In this document: one piece after another, positions 14,257 to 27,126 of the stretch
Layout of the letters: each line of letters begins with the position of its first letter
How positions within the stretch are numbered: the first letter of the stretch is position 1
Assembly: GCA_003993805.1 (NCBI GenBank)
Contig: RSEF01000004.1
Span: forward strand, 22,936,922-23,000,921
Length of the DNA stretch: 64,000 bases
Reading direction: 5' to 3'
Origin: Himantopus leucocephalus
Lineage: Eukaryota > Chordata > Aves > Charadriiformes > Recurvirostridae
Position numbers and translations under genes: made by a program
The notes under the pieces: generated by a model
Seen by the model: only the letters and a program-made list of their open reading frames with translations
Database searches by the model: none
Told to the model about the DNA's origin: nothing

Positions 14257-15780
14257 CTTATTAGTCCCATATGCTGTGTTCAACACTGTCTGTTCTATTT
14301 GCTTCTTACCTACATTAAAGAATCACAACAATGTTTTCTGAATGGACTTTGAGGGAAGAAAGTCGGGTTTCCTTGGAATGTCAGAATGCTTTCCTCTACA
14401 CTGATGACTATTTGCAATGGCATTTTGATGTGAAATCCTTTTACTTCACAAAGCCAAATAATCAATAAAGGGAAAAATGATGCAAAGTATTACTGAGATA
14501 CAAAGAGCTAGATGAACACTTTAAATTATTAAGATTGCTCTTAATAGTTTTTGATTTACATTTAAATATAGACTTAGATAGATCTGGCATTACAAAACAC
14601 ATTCTGAATTGAGATAAGCTGCAGCCATACCAGTCTTCACACCAGACTACCCAGTCTTCACGCTGATTTCGTGAGAAAGAACAGTTGTTAGGATCCTCCT
14701 AACAATGCTGTTATCTGTAAGGCTGCAGCTACTTTGGCTGTGATCATGTCTCCAGCTGCTGAGACACCAGCACAGAACCCGGTGCGTGGTAAGTCTTTAT
14801 CTACCCTCCAGTACCATGTAGCCATATCTGAACTAACTTTAAAGTAGTTGCTTGGGTGCTGGCAACAGCCTAGCCATGGCAACATGGAGTTCAATGCAGC
14901 TGTGATGGCTGTGTAGTCAAGGGAGAGAAATTATTCATGTGGGGATGTTATAATGCAGTGAGATGTGTTTCTCACATTCATAGAACTCATTCTCTAATCT
15001 CCATATCGTGATTTGCCTTTTCTGATATAAGTAAGTTTTAAACAGTAAAAGCACGGGAACAATGAGTTTCTGTGAAAACATAATTAATTAAAATGATCAG
15101 CATACTCTGAAAAGTAGCTTGGTCAAAAGGTTTGGGAGTCAGCTAATTTAAAGTTGAAGAAGATGTATTTTTGCGCTAGTTTGAATAAGATGTAAGAAAT
15201 TATGTGTAACTTTTCTCATGAGACTCTCCCATGCCCATAAAATGTAATTTTTTAATATATAAAAATGAAATATTATTTTAGTTGCTCGTATAGCACAGAT
15301 CAGACCAATAGGTTAACATAGCCCTCAGAAACAGCCCCGGCTGTCAGAAAAGATGATAAAGAGGTGAGCCTTCCCATTTATGGAGCTGCATCCAGCCCTG
15401 GTACAGCTATCTAAATGTTAGTTTCTTGTTCTGTATATTAAGTATTGTTTATAACTCAGTTTTGACAGGATTGGTCTTCTCCACAGCACAGCATGGCTTC
15501 AAATCTTTTGCCGCATGGGACAGCTGACAATTTAACATGAAAAAAAAAAATAATAGGAGTCATGTCATTCTGCCTTCCCACGTCCCATCTGTCCCTGCAC
15601 CTGGTAGGAGTAGTCAGGAGTTGTCTCTGGCATGAACACCATGTGTTCTTTGCTGAAGTGAAAATAAGTATTTCTGTAACAAAGCATAAATGCTGCTCAT
15701 TGGGGATATCTTTTCATTAATACAAAGCTTGCTTCATCTCCAAAATTTTGCAATCACCTTCTTTTGATTCGGTTGCCATC

Positions 15781-15800
15781 TTCCAAGTACTTCCAAGTAC
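15781..15800. repeat. Tandem 10-mer duplication
   Basis: TTCCAAGTAC is repeated twice head to tail, a simple replication-slippage product. Confidence 0.9.
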
Positions 15801-18785
15801 TAACATGAAACCATTTGGAGTTGGAACAAAAAGACCACTTTTTACTTTTCTTCCAAAAATCATAATCAGGCAACATGAAAGCTAAGAAGTTACTTTCCAG
15901 TGAGGCTAAAATTTGATACAGGTCAATGTTAGAGTTCTGTCAGCATGTTTGGAAGACCAAGCACCTGACAAAGAGGGGTTGGGAAATAATGATGTTCTTT
16001 CCGTAAGCATCTCAAATAATTATGTATTTCATATCCTATGGAAAAGCTTAGTCATTGGGTTAGAGAACATTCAGAAATCTTCTTTTCATCTCTTCTGCTG
16101 ATGTTGTTATGTTTTTCAAGGAATAATTAAATAGCCACCAAGAGTAAAAAGCTCTAATTCACCTGAGAAGAAAAACCTGGATTCGAGTTCCTCCTTCATT
16201 CAATCATTAAAATTGACACAGTTACAATATTAACTTTGGAACTGAAATGAGGATCTCTGACCCTGAAGTGCATTCCCTGATTAGTAGATTAAAAAGTCAG
16301 CCTCTCACTGGTCCCATGAATCTTTAATTATTCATATGTAATTCAGAGCGGTTTTGGGGAATCAAGACTTTGCCCTAGCAAATTGTCTCTGTAGTCACAT
16401 TGAAGTATTGTGATTTAAGTAAACTATTGGGAAATGACAGCTATAGATTTAACTCATCAGGAATATGAGATACTTAAATATAGCCTTATCTATCCTAGAT
16501 GAGTAATCTAACCATTGGCCTTTGAGGGAAAACATGTGAACAGGTAATTCTTCCTGCACTGCATCATGGGAAAGAAACAATCCTAAGTAAACCAAGCTGT
16601 CTCATTCATAAGTTCAAAGGACGTTCCCTGTATAAGGGGTTGTCTAAAGAGCTTGGCTATAAAAAAGACGAGATGTTTTCAGAGTTTGGTACTTCGCTTT
16701 AAGGATATTACTAATGATACCATGGTTCTGCCCCACAAAATATCTCCAAGGAACGAAAAAAAAAAAGGAACAATAGGTTTGCATGGTAGTATCTTCCCCC
16801 CCACCCCCTGAGACCCTTGATTAGTGAAATTAGAATGATAATTCAGAATTTTTGAACTTTTAATGTTGTTTACAATATTGAAAAAAGATTCTTTATTTTC
16901 CGTGTTTTTCATAATGGTTCTACAGTTCAACTCATCTGCCAGGATATTAATTTTATCACAGGAAGAAGGTTAATACACAGGTTCATTTCTAGTCACTCTG
17001 GACTCTTTGAGAGTATCTTTTCTGAAGACCTGAGTAGCTCATGACCAACAACTGAATACTGAAAGCAATTTTAGGTAAGTGGGCAGACGGTAAATGGATG
17101 TATCACAAATGTTACAGAATCGTTAATGTATAAAATAAGTACATAAATACACATAATGTTTGATGCTATTTCCTGTTGTAGCAGATCTCATAGAATGTTA
17201 TTGCTTTTTAAAGCAAACTCCAGGTGGTAATATTTTTAAATAAGTAGGAAATCATCATTAATGGATTAAATAAGAAAAAAGAATCATTTAATAGCTATGC
17301 AGCCACAATTTGCAAATATATTCGTATCTCATAATTGAGCCAATGTGAATTTTTTTACCATAGTTTCTTAAAATAAATATATATTTAGCTAAACTAGACA
17401 TAATTCTGGCCTACAAAACTGTATTGTGAATATGTTATATTGTTTTTATTCATAAATTTATTTTGCTATTTATTAAGTGAGAACTTGTTTGCATTCCAAG
17501 GGAAACAAATATAAATTATTTCCCTAAAATCTATAAAAATATACAAAAGGTTTCTAGCATCTCCATTTAAAAATACAAACAAAAAGTGTTCAAACCCAAA
17601 GATTCAAATGTGTTAGGCACTGTAGACCAAGTCTTATTTCCAGAGAGTGACATAATAATATCTAGTTGTTTTGATTAAAGACTTATTAAGTGCTCCTATG
17701 TCTGTTAGTAATGCAGTCTCAAATTCACATCTATATAGATATAATTTGATTGAAGTGCTGCTTCTGTATGTATACACATACAATCAAACTCTTTTTTCAA
17801 TGTTTTCTCTATTAAAGCAAATACCCTCATTTAGTTTTTAATTGCTTCTGGATTATGTTTAGCATATTTTAAAGGAATGCTTTCAGCTTCAGATTTGCCT
17901 GAAAAATATCATACCTACTATTCTATTTTTATTAACCAGTTAGTTTAATATATCTTAAAATGATTACAGAAACAATATTTGTTCTGGTGGTTCATAAATT
18001 GATTTTGAACATGACCCTCGTATAGTGATCTTGTTAAAGTATCCAAAAATGTACACTATACAGTGTATACTCTATTGTCTTGTAGAGAGTTTGTTTGCAT
18101 TAATACCCCATGTCCTAAAATATTGCCAACTGTATCACACAGGATGCTTTAAAACTGACAAGATAGCAAAAACAAAGCTGAAATTCAAACCTGCAGCATA
18201 TAATCATGGGCAGAAGTTCTGGTTTGCCAAGGCATTTAACACCCGTTCTCTTGAGAGCTCCACTTCTGAACCATGTTAACATTGTGAGAAATCTCAGCCC
18301 AAGGAAGGAGACAGGTTGGTTTGAGTGTCTGTTCTTGTTCTTGTTCACTTTCCCAAGCTAGAAAGGCAAAATCAGGGCAAAAGTAAAATATAACAAAACC
18401 ACCAAATTAAAAATTTATGCTACTTAAAATATATTCTAAAAGAAAGCTGACAAAAAGTCCAGATCTGTTTGGAATCAAGTCATTAAAAAGTATATTAATT
18501 TAATTTGCTAAAATAAAGTGAATAGCCTAATTCTACAACGGGATGTATTTGGTTCCCCCTCCATCTCATTTTTCATTTTCCACAAGTCATTTGGCACCCA
18601 TATGACACCACAAGTGTGAATTGACCTGAACCAAGCAAATTTTTCAGGGTTATTTTAATGGATCCAAGTAACAGTGCAGTGCCACAGACTGTTGCATTGG
18701 CACAACTGATGGAACGGCTTGTTGGAGGTAAGGTGGTGTGATGAAAGGAGGGACATGTGAGTGGGACCAGAAAGTGCAAGATATT

Positions 18786-18837
18786 GGTGCTCAGTTCCCA
18801 TTATGGTGCTCAGTTCCATCTATAACTTCAGAGTTAT
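18786..18837. repeat. Short tandem duplication followed by a small palindrome
   Basis: GGTGCTCAGTTCC occurs at 18786-18798 and 18805-18817, followed by ATAACTTCAGAGTTAT (6-bp arms, 4-base loop). A short local duplication with no clear role. Confidence 0.8.
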
Positions 18838-18865
18838 AGAAGAGTGAGCTGCTGGGTCCACCCAG

Positions 18866-18889
18866 AAAAAAAAAAGGGGGGGGGGGGGG
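18866..18889. repeat. A10-G14 compound homopolymer
   Basis: Ten A followed directly by fourteen G. A G14 run is uncommon in this AT-rich background, could form G-quadruplex structure, and is a likely site of length error in sequencing. Confidence 0.95.
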
Positions 18890-20809
18890 TCAGCAATTCA
18901 GTAAATTGACACATCTAAAAATGTCATGGGTTCTGGGATCTGTGTCCCAGAAAGTAGCCTTGGTGCTACATTATAGGAGGAGGTGGGAGTGAACCTGCTG
19001 GGCCTTTGGGTGCTACAGACACTGTGACAGCACAGTGGAAATTTGGAAATTTTCAAAGCTAGAGGAGTCCTGAACCACCCAATTGTGATTTCAAAATTAT
19101 CCTTGCTGTGAGCAGGAGACTAACCTCTTTTTTTATGCTGCTACAACCTCTGGCTTCTTATCTGTAGGTGATGAATCTTCTCTGTAACCTTGTTCTGTAG
19201 CTGGGAAAACCCAGCTTCATGCTTCATGTAGACTGAGGCTGAATTTTTGAGTACTTCTGTTCCTAAACAAATTTAGAAAAAACCTGTCAATTGCTAACGT
19301 TGCCTTTAACCTACACAATCCCTGCTAGCACTTACATGGGCATCGCCAATTTGTAGAGGAGGCCCAGTACAAAGCTGTTTGGTCTTTGCTTTGCTCTTTG
19401 GGCGTTTGAATTGCAGGTAGAGCCTTTATCTGGGGGCGATAATTGCACTGCCTGCACACCATTATACCTTCGCACTGTTCTTTTATAGATCAGTTTCAAG
19501 GGGAAAAGCTCATAATCTCCAATTCCAAACCAGTTTTACCTAGTTAGCTTTGCAGCTACAACAGTAGATATGTGACTATATTATGTGTTAGCTAAATACT
19601 GCTGCTTTGCAGCCTACTCACACAGCATGGCATTTGTTTTTACTAATCCACTAAGGTATTATGACTCAGCAGGAAACAGATTTTGTGGTTAAGGTATTCA
19701 TGGTCAGGATGGTAGGCAAAGAACTTGGGTTAAAGAAATTTTCTGTATCAGAACCTATAAGCCTTTCTTTCAAGTACACAGGCAATTCTGAAAAATAGAA
19801 GTCTTCAAGACTATGTCAGTCTCATTGTACATTATGCAGAATACGCCAGTTTAATTGGAGTATATTTAGAAAAAAATCTACATAAATCCTTAAAATGAAT
19901 ATTTTCAGACTACTGCTCACAAAAGTTCTTGTTTGGAAATAGAATAAAAGGATAACTAAAGCATTCTTTCAGCTTTCTGGCTCAAAGTTTCTCCTTGGTC
20001 TTAGAAGACAAAGCAAATGTCAATGAAATATTTAAAACACTTTGATGAGAAAGGCCCAGGCTGCAACCACAGATCAAGGAAGATTTTGAGTATTTACATC
20101 ATACAGCTCCTTATGTTCATATCTGAGCTGTCCTAAAATATATCCCTAAAATTCCAAGACCCTCAGAATAAACCTAAACCCTGACTTCTATCAGCAGCTG
20201 CCTCCTGTTTCACCTCAAAGCAACAAGGAATTCAGAAGCTGAAGAAGAGGCTAGACTTTATTCTTCTCATCTAAAACTCCCATTTCTTTCAGTATAAAAG
20301 AAAAAGTAAATGAAATGCCACCTTGTTACATCTTCTGTCTGCTACCAATACCTTCGTAGGATGTCCATAAATCTGCCTACACTGCATTTTGCCATCAGCA
20401 ACAAGCATACACTTTATGCCCTGTGAGCCATTGAAGTCATCTAGGAAATACCCTCAATCACACGGTTACAGAGCACATAGAGTGTAGCTATCAGACTGGA
20501 AAGAAAATAACAAAAATTGCAACTATTTTGAATCTTTACCATCAAGAAGTTAGGTGACTGTTTATGGGAAAGTAGGAAATAGGAGCTTTCTCAATATTCC
20601 TCTTATCCAGTCTCACATATTTGTGATACACTGGGTGGTATTTCTGCTGTGAAACTCCCTCAGACAAGCTATATTGCAGCTGTAAATTCTAGTTCTAGCC
20701 CACAACATTGGGAAACATTCCCGAGCAGATGGTTTCATTCAATAAAACATCAAAGTACCATAGTAAATAATGCTGTTGAATTTTTTACCAGTCATTTTGC
20801 AGTGCCACA

Positions 20810-21311
20810 TTAAACATTTCCAAAGGCAGCTGAAAGTGAAAGGGACAGGAACATTTGGCAGTGAACAGAGTGCCACAGGGCTGTTTTGACTGGTGGTGTT
20901 GAGATCAGGGAAGGAAATGAGTGTCTGAGTGGTACCTTCGGGATGGTCTTTGACTTGTAAAGAGCAGGGAGGACCGGGCAGTGAGAGGCCATCTGTTCTT
21001 TCCCTGCCTCTTCCCCACTGAAAGAAGTTTGGTTATTGCCCTCCCCCCATCCCCTCCCCCCATCCCACCCTGTTGGCTCCTGTCTTTGTCCCTGTGTTTG
21101 GGGAAGAGAGACTTCGGGTGGGGTTTCCTCACTTGGGTGCCTCCTCTCTTTTGAGAGAGCAGGTTCTAACAGCACGCTTGCAGGCATTAGCAAGAGAAAG
21201 TTTTCTCCGAAGTCAGTCAAATTCTGCAGATCAGAAACAAAAGTCAACAAAGTGGAGAAAGACTCTGGAATTAGATGGCCTTGCCCATATATCATAGGCT
21301 TCATATGCTAA
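20810..21311. other. GC-richer patch with overlapping long open frames, coding status undecided
   Basis: Against an AT-rich background this 500-base patch is noticeably richer in G and C. It has a minus-strand open frame of 164 codons (21304-20810), another of 75 (21132-20905), and plus-strand frames of 91 (21036-21311) and 74 codons (21073-21297). None shows a domain I recognise, and the translations are rich in Pro, Gly and Ser. A CCCCCCATCCCCTCCCCCC stretch near 21,044 accounts for part of the openness. It could be a non-coding RNA exon, an old retrotransposed piece or chance. Confidence 0.3.
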
Positions 21312-24300
21312 AAATAGAATAGATACCAGTACTTTGAGAACATACTGTATGTAAGGACAAGGGCAGCAATAGAACAGAATTATCTAGCCAGCCAGGCAAG
21401 TGATCTGCAGGCCTCAGTGTCCTGCTACTGAAGTCAAAGGGCAAGAAAGGGTTCATTGCAATAAGCCTCACAGAAATTCTAAAGAGGAAAAAAAATTAAA
21501 ATCTATGTTTGATTTGTAGTATCCTGCTATTGAAAGAAAAGAAAAACTTAGAATGATCACAGGTTTTAAATCATCCTGTGAACTAAAGATTAGTATATAT
21601 CTGTACATAAGAATATCTCCTCTTCTTTATATTCTTTGCAATGAACACAGTACTGTATGGATTAAACATACAAGCAATTTAGCACTCGTAGGACTTCAAG
21701 TGTAAAACCCAAATCAGCTAATGCAAAATGTAGTGTTGGAATTTCCTGAAGGAGATTTGAAACATAGAACACCTTCCCATTAATATACAAATTGAACACA
21801 GTATTCTTTTTTTTCCCCTCTTTCCTTTGTCTCAAGGCACAGAAAAAATCTAGACAGTAGCCAACACAATCTAGCACAGCAGCATTCACAGCTCTATCTA
21901 ACATTGCATCTGTGACTGTCATTTTTTTTTGCTATCATCTCCAAAAAGCAAAACTCGGATGCAGCCTGTGCCACAGCACCCCCACCTCTGCTAGAGCTGG
22001 TTCTGAGCAGTTCCTGCGCTGGATGTGAATTCTCGTTATGCAACGGGATCAGGCATGGGTCAAACAACTGCTTTTTACAGAACAGCCTGGGTGTGAGCCA
22101 CAGCGAAAGGCAAACCTAGGTTAAATGCAGAGACAATGTATGTCAGTCTGCTACATGGCAGAGGATTCCCTAAAGCTCTGGACACCGAGTGGCCTGGAAG
22201 CTGTAGCTCTACAGCAGTGCAGTTTGCCTGCTTTCCTTCTCATCAGACCTCTAACGGGCTAAAGATACAGAACCATGATTAGTACAAGAACAACAAGAAT
22301 AGAGCAGGCAAATGAAGGAGAAGCATAAAAGTGAATTTAAAAAGATGAAACCAATTTTTTAAGCATGTACATTCTGGCTGGATCTCTCCAGGAACAAAAA
22401 AAAATAGAGAGAACTAGGTATAAACAGGGCTTTTTTCTTCCTTAGTCATAACACATTTTAATGAGATTTGAAATGAGCACAGGAAGACAGAGCAAGATAA
22501 CAAGGTTATCTCCAACTCTAAATCTTCACACTATTTATGATGCTAAATTTGCAGGCTATGCTGCTCACTTACATTTCCACAAAGTAGCATAATAAAAGAA
22601 AAAGAACAACTAGATGGTAGCAATTTTTCCTCTGAACTGTCTTTTCTGAAAAAAATATATGCAGTCCTGTAGGTTCTGGTATTCTTTTTACCTCTGCAGC
22701 ATAATCTTCCTTTTGTATTTTATCCCTTCTTTGTGCAAAGATAAAGAGAATAAATGTACATCCAGACTCCCGCTCCCCTAAGTGATATGACTCATTCACA
22801 TGAGCATCTGTACCCCTTAAGGGACTGTCACTGCCTTTTCCTCTTAATTCATTAATTTTACTTTTCTGTATACTGAAGAACTGCTAATAAAGTAACTTTT
22901 CTCAATTGATGTTCAATCTCCTCTGTGCCCCTGCAGGCACCTCTTCCTCTTCAGGACTAAAAATACAGTGTGTTGAAGTCTCCCCGCAGATGCCATGACA
23001 GAGGCGTATCTCTTCTAACATTCACTCCATCTTCTAGAAATATCATTTGTTTTGTAGATTGCAAATAGAGACTAATGGCAGGCAGCAGCGTCTGCGACAG
23101 TAAGAAGTTTTAAGTATTTCCCACTACGATCCAACATACACCTGATCCTGCCATAATACCGCTACAAACTGGCTAGCCACTTTCTAAGGAAATGTTTCCT
23201 TAAAGGTCTCAGCTGTAGTTACAGCATAAAATCTCATGGCTTCCTTTGACTTTGGATACCTTTCCTCTGTGTTCCTGAATTAATTATAGGAGTGGCCTTT
23301 AAATCATGGCAAACTAGAAAAACTCATTTCACCAATTTGGTGGTAGCATCAATATATTTTTTTAAAAAAAGAAAGGCATACAAAGGAGAGCATGCCCTTT
23401 TTCAAGATATTTTCTTTCTCTGCCACTCTCGCAAAGACATTAAGAGTTAGGTCGTCTTCTGGTCTTTTAACGTGGGGTTGAAGAAGTTAACAGCAGAAGA
23501 ACATGCAGTCCATCTTGTTTGAGGAAAGCTGGTATATTGTCCCAGTTTACACCAGTATGAGATGGTATCATTAAATCTTTTCCTTGTTTATGAAAAATGT
23601 CAGCATTTGTACAGGCAACGAACAAGATAACTAACACAAATATTGGTTGATTTAACAGTAAATGGAGCTTGCAATCAGTAATGGCTGACGTATTTCAGGA
23701 GCTCCCTTAACACCTTCAGAAGAGATGTAATGTTAGATAATATTATATTACTCAAAAAATGACATAAGGAATTGTAAGATTAATTGGAAACGTGAGTTCT
23801 CTTATCTATGCTGAATGGAAAACATCCTATTTGCCTCACCAGTCTTTAATCAGATTCTCAGATCATATAGTATGTCTGTGTTTGCAGATTAATAGGATAA
23901 CTTAAAAGCAAGCAAAAGTTCATATTTTAAGTAGTTTTTTTGGTGCTTCTGACACTTATGAAACAAAGGGAGTACTAAATATTGCTAATCTTGTCATTTC
24001 AAAGAGAGAAATAGCCAGGTTTTTCTCATATATTACTCACCTCAATTAATCTGGAGAGAAAAGTAGTGCAGTGATTCTTTTCTATTTAAAGTCATTTAAA
24101 GGTTTAAGCAACTAAACGTTCAGAAAATACACATATAAATCCATGAGTCATTGTAGCACATCTTTAAAATACCACTTTCTTTGAAATCACTGTTTTCATT
24201 AAAAGTAAGGCTATAAGCTACTTACTGAATGTTATGGGTATGAAAAAATGTAAGCTCTGCTAATGGGATGTATCTGATTAATGAAAACTAGGTGAATGCA

Positions 24301-27091
24301 GAGTAATAGCTCTGAGACTGTTAAGTGGCTGTGTGTGTCAGTGAAATATAAGGTCTGATGCCCTTTTTGAATCTCAAGAGATAAAAAAAGAGAGTAAGGA
24401 TTAGGGAGATTTGTACAACACAGTAGAAGTATGTTTTGGTGAACTCTGAATCCTTTTTCCTTCATTGTGTAGCAGGTGTGCACAGAAGTGTCCTAAACTC
24501 AAGCTGAATCAACAGAATTGCCTAATGTGTTCTGAATGTTGGTACCAGTATTCCCTCTGGGCCTCTACATGTAATGCTGCCCCAAAAGGACATCCCAGCT
24601 AAGACTGAAGTGAAATGACAGTTCTATTAGCCAAGAGTGTGCTGGCCTTGTTCACATTTTGAGGTCTATGCTCCTCTGAAGTGGCCTTAGACTGAGAATA
24701 TATTTGGTATGAAGTCATATGGTCAGACTGAGGGTCTGCAGATGAGTTCACCAGGGTGAATGCTTTCATTCAGCTATTTGCATCGTCTTTGAAGGAACAG
24801 ATACTGTTTCCACTTTCTTAACATCAGAACCAAAATTATTGGGTCCACATGGTAAGACAGAATACAGGCCCATTAACGTGCAATGTCCATGTCCATCCAT
24901 GACGTATTTGGTATGTTTTCCTCAGGTAAAGCAGTAAGGCCAGTCAGGGCGACATCACTGAGCAGGTAACTCAGTGGGCAGTGTTCATTGTTTGTGGGCA
25001 ATTTAGAGGAGGACAAGAGCTTCTCTGACATCAGATACACTTTGTAATTATACTAAGACATACATGCAAAACACCAGGTACACAGTATATCAAGTTAATG
25101 ATTGTCTTTCAACTTAAGAAGAATTAGATGTGCTGCTTTCCTGGAAGCTGGAGTCTCATATTATTTGATGACCTTATCACCAAGCACTTGGATATCCTCT
25201 AATGGCTAGCTCAGACAGTGAATGAGGGACATTTTTGTGGATATTTCAATGATTGGCAATTCTTTATTAGTTCCCAGAGGAAACGGACAATGATGAAGAT
25301 GGTAGTGTGATGCCTAAAAGAAACCACAAACCATATTTCTCAAGCAAAGATATACTCCATTGCTGCAATCGCGATTGTATGAGAAGAGACTAAAAGGCAG
25401 GGTAGCTCGTAAGAGCAAAAAAAAAGAAAATTAAATATAATTAAATACCAAAATTCAGGAAGCTTATTTGCCACAAAGTAATTTGGTTCCAGATGTTCTT
25501 TTTCTTTGGAACCAAGAATGGAGAAGATTACTGAAATTGATGAGCAACAATCATCAGGTATCACACACTGAAACTCATGCTAAGGAACTAGACAAGGGGC
25601 TACAATCCAGTGTTTTGTGTGGGTTTTTATTTTGCTATCCAGGCTACAGTGATCAACAATTATTGCACCTGAATGTGAAAAAAGCAACACAGGTCATCTG
25701 ACAGAGCTTATAGCCTTATTCCCCCCCTCACATTTTTTTATCCCCTCTATAAAGAGTGCTGGAAAACACTGTCCATTAACTTGTATTGTCTTTCGTGTCA
25801 AACAGATTATTTAGATTATTTTATTCTGCTTATAAAGACTCAGTTTCCCCTGATTTCTTTAACAGTGTTACATTAAGAATGAACTTAGTTTAGTGGTTTT
25901 TTTCTAACTATGGCTAATCAATAACACTGCACTTAATGCATTATATTAGTGTTGCATTTTGGTACCCCTCTGTTTACAATACAGCTTCAACTATTTGCCT
26001 TTCAAAATGAATACAGTAATGTTTAGTAGCTGATATGCTTTTTTGCTGTAAATTGTATTTGGGAAGAAAACAATAGCTGAGAATACACTTCTATCCCTGA
26101 GGCCAGGAAATATCCTTAGGTGTTTGGGGCCTTAGTCAGTTAAGTTAGACATTTATTGCCTATGTTGTTGTGACGCATCCCTGGTGAAGGATGAGCAGGG
26201 TAAGTGCCAGTAGTATTCAAGTCATGGTAGTGCATACATGCTACAGCCCATATTAGAACTTCATTCTGTTTGGGGCTGTAGAAAACATCTATAATAGTAT
26301 CTCTCTCATGAAGTGTTTTCAGACTGCCAGCTGAGAAAAGAGGGATGCAGTACTATACTTCTGGGGAAAAGAAGCATTAGAAGATGAAGGCTAAAATTCA
26401 CAATTGACCTCAGATCATATTTATGCTGAGCAAAGAACCAGGCACAGATCCTTCCCTTATCGGTGGCAGAGCTGGCTCCCGACTACAAGCATTAGGGTCA
26501 GAAGAGGTGAAGTTAATTAGCATTCAGTGATGTGGATCTTTTGCTTTTGGGATCTCATGGGGGACACTCATCCTTCTCCTGCTGAGCCTAGATCTGGGTG
26601 ATTTGGGTTGGCCATGGTCGCTCAGGTCCTCAGGTATTTTGGGAAGCTAAGAAATGTGACTGGACTCAAGGGACAGACAAGTCAGATCTGGCCAAGTCTT
26701 GTTCTACACAGACTACTGGTTGATGTCGTCTCCTTTATTGTTTTTTTTCATTGAGGCACAACATACAATTCCCAGTAAGTTATTAAACAGGAACTTTTTA
26801 TCTCTACTTCTTCTAACTTTCACAGAGATAAGCATCTATATTCTATACCTCAGACCCAAGAGTCTTAACAAAACTGCCATCACACAGCTCACAAGAAAGA
26901 GCAGTCAAGCTGAGTCGACAGGCATAAAACAAATTGAACCTTAAATTTTGTAAATGTAGACCACAAATGGCATCAGCCCAGGTATACTGGAACCATTAAT
27001 GCAAACTAAAGGTACAGAGAGACTGTCCTTTTTTCTATCAGGATGAATGACTAATTTTGAACAAAAACAATGGAGGGAAAGGAAAATGAAG

Positions 27092-27094
<3 letters not shown>

Positions 27095-27123
<29 letters not shown>
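27095..27123. repeat. (GT)14 microsatellite
   Basis: An uninterrupted dinucleotide run of 29 bases in non-coding DNA, preceded by GAGA. It is the longest perfect dinucleotide repeat I saw in the window. Confidence 0.97.

Positions 27124-27126
<3 letters not shown>

Larger units (their letters stand above)
11207..20800. other. AT-rich intergenic DNA, no gene found
   Basis: No exon or RNA gene recognised. Small duplications and an A/G homopolymer are listed separately. A 17-base inverted repeat (GTTAGGATCCTCCTAAC) lies at about 14,688-14,704. Confidence 0.65.

Noticed and set aside
14688..14704. GTTAGGATCCTCCTAAC as an operator or terminator
   Set aside because: A 7-bp inverted repeat in vertebrate intergenic DNA is readily explained by chance, and no gene is adjacent.
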